59,413 nt of DNA, taken from assembly GCA_016209275.1 (NCBI GenBank), contig JACQWM010000056.1:1-59413 (forward strand), written 5' to 3'. This stretch comes from Candidatus Omnitrophota bacterium. Its GTDB lineage: Bacteria > Omnitrophota > Gorgyraeia > Aquiviventales > Aquiviventaceae. The position numbers were made by a program, and so were the translations under genes. Shown piece after piece: positions 52,548 to 59,413 of this stretch. The notes below the pieces were generated by a model. The model had not been told where the DNA came from, did not search any database, and worked only from the letters and a program-made list of their open reading frames with translations. Position 1 is the stretch's first letter; every line of letters starts with the position of its first letter.

Positions 52548-54284
52548 ATGACTCGATCAGCCATGCATGTTTCCTCATTTGATCAGCAGGAGGCGGTGCG
52601 GTTTAACGAGGCGAGAAAACGTTTCCTGGATCGTTTTGTGCCCGCACTGCTGAGCGAAGAGGAGCCTCGGACAGCACTCGATGTCGGTTGCGGGTTCGGT
52701 TATTTTACCCGATACCTCGCCGAGGTCGGATGGCACGTTACCGGGTTGGATGGTCGTCAACGGAACATTCTCGAAGCTCAGCGGCGCTATCCGGATGTGC
52801 GGTTTATCGTGGAAAACGTCGAGGAGGTATCGGCGCAAGCGATCGGACAGTTTGATGCGGTGTTCTGCTTGGGGGTCCTCTACCATTTGGAGAATCCATT
52901 TCGTGCTGTTCGGGCCTTGTACGAAGTGACACGTCGCTATCTGGTCATCGATACCATCGTGATCCCCAATTCACAACCGAGTCTTATGCTTTTTGAAGAA
53001 GGAAAGGCCGACAACCAAGGACTCCACTACACAGCCTGCGTGCCCAGCGAATCTGCCTTAGTGCTGATGTTGTACAAGGCAGGGTTCGCTGCCGTCTATC
53101 GTCCTGATGGGTGCCCAGACCACAACGAATACGTTCAGCGGATTGGTCGCCATCGCATGCGTCGCATCCTCATCGCCACAAAGGATGTCGCGAGCTCTGG
53201 TCGACGCTGGGGCAGCGTGACGTTCAGTATGATGCCGCAACCGCGCGGATTTCTCGCGGTTCACGCCACGTGGAATACAGTATTGGGGGAGGTCACGTCC
53301 GTGTTCATCGAGCGAAAGGTATTTGCGCTGAAGGTGTTCGACCGCCTCTGCCGTGCATTGCCGACCGCATGGGGCTTATGGCTGTGTGAGCGCGCCGCGA
53401 GGACTCCGGTCTCCTGTCGATGGCCAGGATGGAAGCTGGGCAGCGCTTGGACAGTTCGCTCGCCAACTATGCTCCTCCGACGAGCGCTCTGGCGATGGTT
53501 TTCCCGCATGCGCTCGGGCGATTTCCGTCTCGCTTGGTATAATGGTCTTCGAGTGCTGGCCTATCCCCAAGATGAGGTATGTCGTTCCATCTTCCTCACG
53601 CGATGCTACGAACCGAATGAATTTGCGTGGCTGCGCCGCATCCTGGAGCCTGGAATGACGGTGATCGACGTAGGAGCTCATTTTGGTCTCTATACTTTAT
53701 GTGCCGCCCGGGCCGTCGGGGAGCGCGGCGTCGTCATTGCGATTGAACCAAGTCAGCGTGAGGTTGAACGGTTGAAGCGAAATCTGGACTTGAACAGCGT
53801 GCGCAATGTCCGTGTGAGAGCCGAAGCGTTACACAACACTGAATGCGAGGTAAGCCTCGCTGTTGCCGCCGAGGGGCATTCGGGCCGTAACACCTTGGGG
53901 GAGTTCGCAGATGAAGATACCTGGTGCCTCAGACGAGAGGCGCGGCAAGCACGACGGTTAGATGCTGTTGTTCAAGAAGAGCGATTGTCGTCCGTTGATC
54001 TCATCAAGATGGATGTGGAGGGAGCAGAGCTGTTCGTGCTTCACGGCGCGCTGGACACGCTGCTTCGGTTCCGACCGACGCTCATGATCGAGCTCTCTGA
54101 TAGGAGCCTGCAGCACCAGAGCGCAACCAGCAGGCAAGTCCTCGAATTCCTTGAGGGGTTGGGGTATCGCATCTTCCAGTTCGACACGAGGACAGGCGCT
54201 CTCGTCCCATGCCGGCAGGAACGCTGGCATGAAGGCGAACGCATTGTCGCCGTTCAACAAAGGTCGGTCGAGCCACTGGTATGA
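52548..54284 (+). CDS. Two-domain methyltransferase: class I MTase fused to FkbM MTase
   Basis: The product has 578 residues. The first domain (~10-245) carries motif I TALDVGCGFGYFTRYLAEVG, VTGLDGRQRNILEA and AVFCLGVLYHLENPFRAVRA. A basic linker region follows (~255-340). The second domain (~345-570) is FkbM-type: GMTVIDVGAHFGLYTLCAAR, VVIAIEPSQREVERLKRNL, VDLIKMDVEGAELFVLHGAL. Either domain alone is common in O-antigen clusters; the fusion suggests two methylations on one acceptor. It overlaps the next gene by 4 bp. The second in-frame ATG at 52563 is an alternative start. Confidence 0.85.
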   Translation: MTRSAMHVSSFDQQEAVRFNEARKRFLDRFVPALLSEEEPRTALDVGCGFGYFTRYLAEVGWHVTGLDGRQRNILEAQRRYPDVRFIVENVEEVSAQAIGQFDAVFCLGVLYHLENPFRAVRALYEVTRRYLVIDTIVIPNSQPSLMLFEEGKADNQGLHYTACVPSESALVLMLYKAGFAAVYRPDGCPDHNEYVQRIGRHRMRRILIATKDVASSGRRWGSVTFSMMPQPRGFLAVHATWNTVLGEVTSVFIERKVFALKVFDRLCRALPTAWGLWLCERAARTPVSCRWPGWKLGSAWTVRSPTMLLRRALWRWFSRMRSGDFRLAWYNGLRVLAYPQDEVCRSIFLTRCYEPNEFAWLRRILEPGMTVIDVGAHFGLYTLCAARAVGERGVVIAIEPSQREVERLKRNLDLNSVRNVRVRAEALHNTECEVSLAVAAEGHSGRNTLGEFADEDTWCLRREARQARRLDAVVQEERLSSVDLIKMDVEGAELFVLHGALDTLLRFRPTLMIELSDRSLQHQSATSRQVLEFLEGLGYRIFQFDTRTGALVPCRQERWHEGERIVAVQQRSVEPLV

Positions 54285-55453
54285 GCTCATCGATGAAACG
54301 CCTTCGCCCCTCGGTCATTAATTGCTGCGTTGTGCTTGCGGGAGCGCTCCTCTGCGTGAAATTCCTCCTTGGGCAGAGGGAACAGGTCCGCTTCGCCAAT
54401 CCGGTTTCGAGGAAATATCACGTCTCGCTTCAGGCCTCGTATCCTGGTCTGACGGACCAAGAGATTGATGCGCTGCTGAATGAGAGTTGGACGCTTCCGC
54501 TCGCGATACACCCGGACGGGAGCTTTACCGTCGCCCCGTTTCACGGCCGATTTGTGACCGTCCATGACGCAGGATTTCGCGAAGTTCCCGATCAGGGGCG
54601 GTGGCCCATTGACCGAAACCGCTATCTGACGATTTTCCTCTTCGGCGGGTCGACGGCCTTCAATTACGGCCTGCCAGATGACCAAACCATGGCCGCATTT
54701 TTGCAGTGTCGCCTGAACAGCACGCCCCGTCCAAAACCGGTGCGCGTCTACAATTTTGGCGTAGGTTACTTCTCCTCAACCCAGGAGCGGCAACGGTTCG
54801 ACATGCTGGTTCGGCAGGGAGCCATACCGGATCTGGCGATTTTCCTCGATGGCTTGAATGATTTCTATTATGCGCGGGGAGATTTTTTTAACACGGCCTC
54901 TGCCCACTGGTGGGAACGGGCGATTCGCCGAGTCAGGTTGTCGCGGTTAGGCGCTCCACTTCGGTTCATTGAAGAGCATGTCTCAGCGGCGTACATCGCC
55001 CAGCGGAGCAACGGGGGGCCGAAAAACATCGTTGACCGACTCATCGCCTACGCGGTTGAACGTCAATATGACGATCCCCAGCTATTGCATCGTGCGATTC
55101 AGCGATACCTTGCGAACAAGACCGCCATTGAAGCTTTAGCCGCTCGAGTGGGAACAACCCCAATGTTCATCTGGCAGCCGGTACCGACTTACAAATACAA
55201 CCTTCAACTCCACAACCCTTTCCTCCGTGATGGGTTTGGGCAACATACTTATTCACTGTTTGGATACCCCGTGATGGCTCAATTCATCAAGAGTCATCCT
55301 CAAGGAAACAATTTTGTGTGGTGCGCGGATATTCAGAGCAATACGACCAGCCCGCTATACATTGACCTGGTCCACTATTCAGCGAAATTCTCACAGCTCG
55401 TTGCCGAATGCATCGCGGACAACCTTCGAATTTCGGAAGCCCATACCACATGA
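54281..55453 (+). CDS. Membrane-anchored SGNH hydrolase-like protein (second copy)
   Basis: The product has 390 residues. An N-terminal membrane anchor (~12-28) precedes SGNH-like blocks: YLTIFLFGGSTAFNYG, VRVYNFGVGYFSSTQ, LAIFLDGLNDFYYARG and IDLVHYSAKFSQLVAECI. The pattern parallels the protein at 49985-51217 (same block order and spacing), so the two are probably paralogues with different acyl or polymer specificity. The block V segment reads DLVH. It is coupled by 4-bp overlaps to the methyltransferase fusion and the glycosyltransferase. The enzymatic role is inferred. Confidence 0.62.
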   Translation: MSSSMKRLRPSVINCCVVLAGALLCVKFLLGQREQVRFANPVSRKYHVSLQASYPGLTDQEIDALLNESWTLPLAIHPDGSFTVAPFHGRFVTVHDAGFREVPDQGRWPIDRNRYLTIFLFGGSTAFNYGLPDDQTMAAFLQCRLNSTPRPKPVRVYNFGVGYFSSTQERQRFDMLVRQGAIPDLAIFLDGLNDFYYARGDFFNTASAHWWERAIRRVRLSRLGAPLRFIEEHVSAAYIAQRSNGGPKNIVDRLIAYAVERQYDDPQLLHRAIQRYLANKTAIEALAARVGTTPMFIWQPVPTYKYNLQLHNPFLRDGFGQHTYSLFGYPVMAQFIKSHPQGNNFVWCADIQSNTTSPLYIDLVHYSAKFSQLVAECIADNLRISEAHTT

Positions 55454-56358
55454 CTGAACGGCCGGTAGTTTCTGTTGTGGTCCCATGCTTGAATCGGGCG
55501 CACTTTCTTCAGCCAACTCTCGGTAGCATCTTCCAACAATCCTATCCGCACATTGAGTGCATCGTCGTTGATGGAGGGTCGACGGACGGCACGGTCAATC
55601 TCTTGAAAAGCTATGGGAATCGCTTACGATGGATTTCTGAACCGGATCGCGGACACGCGGATGCGATCAATAAAGGATGGCAGATGAGCCGCGGGGACAT
55701 CGTCACCTGGCTGAATGCCGACGATTGCTGGGTTGCCCCGGAGGCGGTCCATCAAGCCGTCGAGTATCTCCAGGCGCATCGAGACGTCGACGTGGTGTAC
55801 GGAGAATCCGTGTGGATCGACGAACACAGTAAGATCATCAGACCGGGGTACTGGAAACCGTGGGATCTGGCGTTCGCCCTTGAATGGTGCAACCACTGTA
55901 TCCCACAACCCGCCGCATTCATGCGGCGTCAGATCATGGAGCGCGTGGGATGGCTGGATACCAGTTTCATTTCCAAGAAAGATCATGAGTTGTGGCTGCG
56001 TATCGGGTTAGTGGGGACGATTCACCACGTGCCCATACCCTGGGCTCAGGAACGCGCCTGCCCAGGCTATCTAGCGAAGCGTGGTGATATCACGGCCGCG
56101 GCCTGTGTTGCGCTGACCGAGAAGTTCTTTCGGTTGCCCCATGTTCCTCCATTGCTGATGGAGAAGAAATCCCGCGCACTGAGCGCCGCCTACTTGCGTG
56201 GGGCGTGGTATGCCGCAAAGGATGGCGGGCATTACGGTCTTGCATTGAGTTCTATCCTCAAGGGCCTGAAGCTCCATCCAGGCAACGTCCGGTTGATTTT
56301 GCACTACATGCGTTGCCAGATTACAAAGCGATTGCGCATCAATCCAAGACCATGCTGA
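55450..56358 (+). CDS. Glycosyltransferase family 2
   Basis: The product has 302 residues from ATG 55450. The GT-A fold is evident: VSVVVPCLNRAHFLQPTLGS, HIECIVVDGGSTDGTVNLLK, GHADAINKGWQMSRGDIVTW and the metal-binding LNADDCW. The C-terminal half includes QPAAFMRRQIMERVGWLDTS and KKDHELWLRIG, which carry typical acceptor/catalytic positions. It transfers an unidentified sugar in polysaccharide assembly at the cytoplasmic face. It overlaps its neighbours by 4 and 7 bp. Confidence 0.92.
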   Translation: MTERPVVSVVVPCLNRAHFLQPTLGSIFQQSYPHIECIVVDGGSTDGTVNLLKSYGNRLRWISEPDRGHADAINKGWQMSRGDIVTWLNADDCWVAPEAVHQAVEYLQAHRDVDVVYGESVWIDEHSKIIRPGYWKPWDLAFALEWCNHCIPQPAAFMRRQIMERVGWLDTSFISKKDHELWLRIGLVGTIHHVPIPWAQERACPGYLAKRGDITAAACVALTEKFFRLPHVPPLLMEKKSRALSAAYLRGAWYAAKDGGHYGLALSSILKGLKLHPGNVRLILHYMRCQITKRLRINPRPC

Positions 56359-57221
56359 CTATTTTTGGAATTCCAAAACACTTTGCAGGGCACACCGCAA
56401 TCATCCAGGAGAATGCCATCTCCAGTTGGACGCGTCTCGGCTCTCGCTGTGAGGTGATCCTGCTTGGAGATGATCTGGGCACGGCGCACATCGCGTCCCG
56501 TTTCGGGATTCGGCACATCCCCAACGTGCAACGTAACGAGTACGGCACGCCTTTGGTGAACTCGCTGTTTGCGCAGGCTGAAGCTGCCGCCGCATACTCC
56601 GTCATGGGCTACGCCAACGCGGACATCATGCTCCGCACGAATATCCTGGATGCGGTGGAACGCACCCGTGAGGTCAAGTGGCCGGCGCTCCTGATCGGGC
56701 GGCGATGGGACATTGATGTGGCTGAGCTGTGGGACTTCGATACTCCTGACAGTGATGAATGCCTCCGCCGGCATCTCGAGAAGTATGGGAAGCCGCACGA
56801 TCGGCATGCCATGGATTATTTCATCTTTCCCAGAGGATTGTGGCGCGAGATCCCGCCCATGGCGATCGGCCGGACGCTCTGGGATAACTGGCTGGTCTGG
56901 AAAGCGCATGCCTCCAAGATCCCGATCATCGATGTCTCAGCGGTTGTTTCAGCGATCCACCAAAATCACGATTATTCGCATGCCAACGGCGCGCGGCGGG
57001 GCGCATGGCACGGTCCCGAAGCGGAAAGAAATTTTGCACTCCTTGGCGGATTTGACCGCATCTTTGATCTGCGCGACGCCACGTGGCAGCTGACCCCGGA
57101 AGGGCTCTTCCCGATTCGGACGCTGCCGAGTGTCGTACGCCGCTTCACGCATGCCGCCGCTGTGCGGCCGCTCGTCAGACCTATGCAACAATTCAAGCGC
57201 CTGATGCAGGGGGCGAGTTAA
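56352..57221 (+). CDS. Predicted GT-A-like glycosyltransferase of unassigned family
   Basis: The product has 289 residues from ATG 56352. The layout MLTIFGIPKHFAGHTAIIQE, CEVILLGDDLGTAHIASRFG, NEYGTPLVNSLFAQAE and MGYANADIMLRTNILDAVER resembles a nucleotide-diphospho-sugar transferase core, with NAD as a DxD-like element. Later segments (DYFIFPRGLWREIPPMAIG, DNWLVWKAHA) are compatible with an acceptor domain. I cannot name the family. The overlaps (7 bp upstream, TAATG downstream) tie it to the polysaccharide operon. Confidence 0.55.
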   Translation: MLTIFGIPKHFAGHTAIIQENAISSWTRLGSRCEVILLGDDLGTAHIASRFGIRHIPNVQRNEYGTPLVNSLFAQAEAAAAYSVMGYANADIMLRTNILDAVERTREVKWPALLIGRRWDIDVAELWDFDTPDSDECLRRHLEKYGKPHDRHAMDYFIFPRGLWREIPPMAIGRTLWDNWLVWKAHASKIPIIDVSAVVSAIHQNHDYSHANGARRGAWHGPEAERNFALLGGFDRIFDLRDATWQLTPEGLFPIRTLPSVVRRFTHAAAVRPLVRPMQQFKRLMQGAS

Positions 57222-59275
57222 TGGGTATGATGGAGGCGCTTCAGGAAACGCACAATAGGCCAGGCCTGCGAACGAGCGTGCTCGGCATCGACATCGATAT
57301 TCTCGGAACGCCAGACCTCATGACCCGCATCGCTTCGATGGCAGAGACGTCGGAGTCGCATCTCATCTGCTATGTCAACGCGGAGTGCTTCAACCAAGCC
57401 GTATTTGACCGTCGGTATCGTGCGATTCTGCATGAGGCGGATATCGTCTACGCCGATGGCGCCGGTGTCGTGTGGGCCTCGCGCCTCACCCGCGAACCGC
57501 TCAAGCAGCGGATTACCTTAGGGGATGCGCTTCCCGACCTGTGCCGCATGGCGGTGGCGCGCGGCCTGCGGCTGTATCTCTTCGGCGGGGGGGCGGGTGT
57601 TGCTCAAGCGGCCGCCCAGCAATTGATTGAAACCTTTCCCGGTTTGCAAATCGCTGGCACCCATCACGGCTATGTCTCCGAACAGGAGACCGCCTCGCTG
57701 ATTGCCGAGATCAATCAGGCCAAACCCCACATCCTCCTGGTGGGTCTTGGAGCGCCCAAGCAGGAAAAATGGATGTGGCGCCATCGTGAGGCACTTCAGG
57801 TGCCGGTGCTCTGGGGTGTAGGTGCCTTGTTCGATTACTGTGGAGGGAAGACACCGCTAGCACCCCGGTGGATTGGGCGGCTTGGATTCGAATGGCTCTT
57901 CCGCTTGTTGGTAGAACCCAGGCGTCTCTGGCGCCGGTATCTCTTCGGCAACGCCTTTTTCATCATCCGGACGTTTGCGTTGCTGCTGCTGGACGCGGGA
58001 TTAGTCACCTGTAGCTGGCTCGGCTCGTATTGGTTCTGGCGATGGTTGGATCAGCCCTTGGGATTTCTGCTCAACCCGGTGGATCCGTATCTCCAAGCCG
58101 TCGCATTGCTGGTGGGGATGTGGCTGGTGACGTGTGCGGCGATGGGACTGTATCGCCGTTCACCCGCAATGTCGATGCGAGCAGAGCTCGGCCAAGTGCT
58201 TAAAGCGACACTGGTGGGAATGCTGAGCACGATGGCGGTGGCGTTTTTGCTGCGCGGCTCAAGTTTTGGGCGTCCGGTCGTGCTGTTGTTTGGGGTCCTG
58301 ACCTTCCTCTGTTTATCGCTGTCGCGAATGCTCGCCCGCGCATTAGAGCGTCGGCTGGCTCGCCGCGGCATCGGCTTGCGGCGGGCACTCATTCTCGGCG
58401 ATGGGCTGTTGGCGTTGCGGGTGAAAGAAGAAATTGAAACCTGGCCGGCAGGGTACGACGTCATCGGCTGTCTGGCTGAACCAGCGCAGGTCGCGTCCAT
58501 AATCCAGGATGATCGGGTGGACGATATCTTCGTGGCCACCGAAGCGTTGTCGCTCCACGAAACGTTGAATCTCGTCTCCGAACTGGATGAGCAGACAGCT
58601 AACGTGCATATCGTTTCGCCTGAGCTTGAAGCGCTCTCAGAGCGCGTTCCGCTCTCGCGCGTCGCAGGGTTGCCGCTGCTCCATCTACCCTCGAGCCGAC
58701 CATCGTTGGGATATGAGCTCATCAAACGGTTCGGGGATATCCTCGTTGCCATCGCGGCCTTGCTTGCTTGTCTGCCGCTGTTCGGCCTCTTGGCGGTGTT
58801 GATTCGGCGGGAATCGCGCGGCCCGGCGCTCTTCATGCAAGAGCGAGTCGGGCAACGCGGGCGGCTGTTTCGGATGTACAAGTTTCGGACGATGGCCATC
58901 GATGCCGATCCGTATGCCTGCTCGCCCAACGACTTGACCGATCCTCGCGTCACACGCCTCGGCCGTTTTTTACGACGCTGGAGCTTCGATGAGCTTCCGC
59001 AGCTTGTCAATGTGCTGCAAGGCGACATGACCCTGATCGGCCCGCGGCCTGAAATGCCGTTTCTCGTGGCTCAATACGAGCCGTGGCAGCAGAAGCGGCT
59101 GCTGGTCAAGCCGGGCCTGACCGGCTTATGGCAAGTGATGGGGCGCAAGCGCCTGCCGCTGCAGCGGAATATCGAGTACGATCTCTATTACATCCGCCAT
59201 CGCGGCTGGCGGCTCGACATTGAGATTCTTTTTCGCACGATTCCCGCCGTCCTCTTTCGTCGAGGCGCATTCTAA
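57221..59275 (+). CDS. Fusion of WecG/TagA-type glycosyltransferase and polyprenyl-phosphate sugar transferase
   Basis: The product has 684 residues from ATG 57221 in a TAATG junction. Residues ~15-240 are a GT26 domain (ICYVNAECFNQAVFDRRYRA, EADIVYADGAGVVWASRL, LYLFGGGAGVAQAAAQQL, ILLVGLGAPKQEKWMWRHRE). Residues ~250-370 hold about four or five transmembrane segments; a Rossmann-like part begins near 383. Residues ~497-684 are the bacterial sugar transferase domain (KRFGDILVAIAALLACLPLF, RMYKFRTMAIDADPY, SFDELPQLVNVLQGDMTLIG, PRPEMPF, KPGLTGLWQVMGR). The second half starts lipid-linked synthesis by loading a sugar phosphate on undecaprenyl phosphate; the first half could add the second sugar. 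The two are normally separate proteins. Confidence 0.9.
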   Translation: MGMMEALQETHNRPGLRTSVLGIDIDILGTPDLMTRIASMAETSESHLICYVNAECFNQAVFDRRYRAILHEADIVYADGAGVVWASRLTREPLKQRITLGDALPDLCRMAVARGLRLYLFGGGAGVAQAAAQQLIETFPGLQIAGTHHGYVSEQETASLIAEINQAKPHILLVGLGAPKQEKWMWRHREALQVPVLWGVGALFDYCGGKTPLAPRWIGRLGFEWLFRLLVEPRRLWRRYLFGNAFFIIRTFALLLLDAGLVTCSWLGSYWFWRWLDQPLGFLLNPVDPYLQAVALLVGMWLVTCAAMGLYRRSPAMSMRAELGQVLKATLVGMLSTMAVAFLLRGSSFGRPVVLLFGVLTFLCLSLSRMLARALERRLARRGIGLRRALILGDGLLALRVKEEIETWPAGYDVIGCLAEPAQVASIIQDDRVDDIFVATEALSLHETLNLVSELDEQTANVHIVSPELEALSERVPLSRVAGLPLLHLPSSRPSLGYELIKRFGDILVAIAALLACLPLFGLLAVLIRRESRGPALFMQERVGQRGRLFRMYKFRTMAIDADPYACSPNDLTDPRVTRLGRFLRRWSFDELPQLVNVLQGDMTLIGPRPEMPFLVAQYEPWQQKRLLVKPGLTGLWQVMGRKRLPLQRNIEYDLYYIRHRGWRLDIEILFRTIPAVLFRRGAF

Positions 59276-59282
59276 GATGATC

Positions 59283-59352
59283 GTGGATTGTGGATTGTGG
59301 ATTGTGGATTGCCTATCTTTCAAGCCACCATCCACCATCCACCGTCCACCAT
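59283..59352. repeat. Inverted heptanucleotide arrays (GTGGATT x4 / CCACCAT x4)
   Basis: Four perfect GTGGATT units (59283-59310), a 14-nt spacer and four CCACCAT-type units (59325-59352, one CCACCGT) form arrays in opposite orientation, partly complementary. The layout of 4+4 units with a short spacer matches 12326-12393 although the sequence differs. They fill the gap between the fusion gene and the next ATG. Confidence 0.92.
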
Positions 59353-59359
59353 CCTCTCT

Positions 59360-59413
59360 ATGACGGTCGCCAGTTCCTGCCTGATTCTGCTTGTCTTGTG
59401 GGTGCTCCTCGCC
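59360..59413 (+). CDS. Start of a membrane protein (cut by window edge)
   Basis: From ATG 59360 the frame stays open to the edge and encodes 18 residues, MTVASSCLILLVLWVLLA, a clear hydrophobic segment. It begins directly after the heptad arrays, repeating the theme of repeats beside N-terminal membrane or export signals. Too little is present to name it. Confidence 0.5.
   Translation, partial: MTVASSCLILLVLWVLLA

Noticed and set aside
46700-59413. Exosortase/PEP-CTERM system in the polysaccharide cluster
   Set aside because: No exosortase-like protein or PEP-CTERM tail was found in the visible genes.

Overview
The window looks like a chromosomal stretch of an uncultivated, GC-rich, diderm (Gram-negative) bacterium. 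It has secretins, an outer-membrane barrel protein, type IV pilus/type II secretion machinery, MreBCD/PBP2/RodA rod-shape genes and a Wzx-type polysaccharide cluster. The gene style (a PilM-PilN fusion, stacked MshEN-domain PilB ATPases, heptanucleotide repeats, a retropepsin gene pair) is reminiscent of Omnitrophota/PVC-type genomes, but that placement is inference. No rRNA, tRNA, CRISPR array or transposase gene was seen.

Layout. (1) 1-1867: 3' part of a secreted TIM-barrel glycosidase-like protein. (2) 1991-8535: a cluster of exported beta-rich proteins: a candidate subunit, a PapD-like chaperone, a 943-residue outer-membrane protein with a secretin-type N-domain, and two related fibre-subunit-like genes on opposite strands. 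I read this as a possible undescribed surface-fibre assembly system. (3) 8720-26919: a long, tightly packed operon for a type II secretion/type IV pilus-like machine (coiled-coil protein, GspF, three pseudopilins including a giant GspK, an Ig-rich secreted protein, PilMN fusion, PilO, PilP/GspC, a coiled-coil protein, two secretins), bracketed by a ROK and a LacI-type regulator. (4) 26938-32204: metabolic genes (saccharopine-dehydrogenase-like, bioF, bioD, aroA) plus a membrane coiled-coil protein paralogous to one in region 3. (5) 32266-37572: mreB, mreC, mreD, PBP2, rodA. (6) 37677-44247: a small ribbon-helix-helix-like gene, pilT, a stand-alone MshEN protein, two PilB/GspE ATPases and pilC. 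(7) 44248-46595: an accessory module (AAA/DUF4143 ATPase, a small conserved protein, a retropepsin) flanked by direct repeats of the pilC 3' end; the distal repeat is split by an 84-bp MITE-like insertion. (8) 46700-59413: exopolysaccharide or O-antigen synthesis (epimerase, nucleotide-sugar dehydrogenase, methyltransferases, two SGNH-like proteins, flippase, glycosyltransferases, a WecG-type/initiating-transferase fusion), running off the right edge.

Working together. Regions 3 and 6 supply complementary parts of one envelope-spanning machine: pseudopilins, inner-membrane platform and secretin in region 3; ATPases, a second platform protein and the retraction motor in region 6. Region 5 handles cell-wall elongation and region 8 builds surface polysaccharide.

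The most unusual signals are: 7-bp tandem repeats of different sequence at nine loci, four of which reach into export leaders (in one case supplying the signal-peptide core); the pilC 3'-end duplication around the ATPase/retropepsin module, whose differences are all synonymous; the palindromic MITE; and the chaperone/barrel/subunit cluster.
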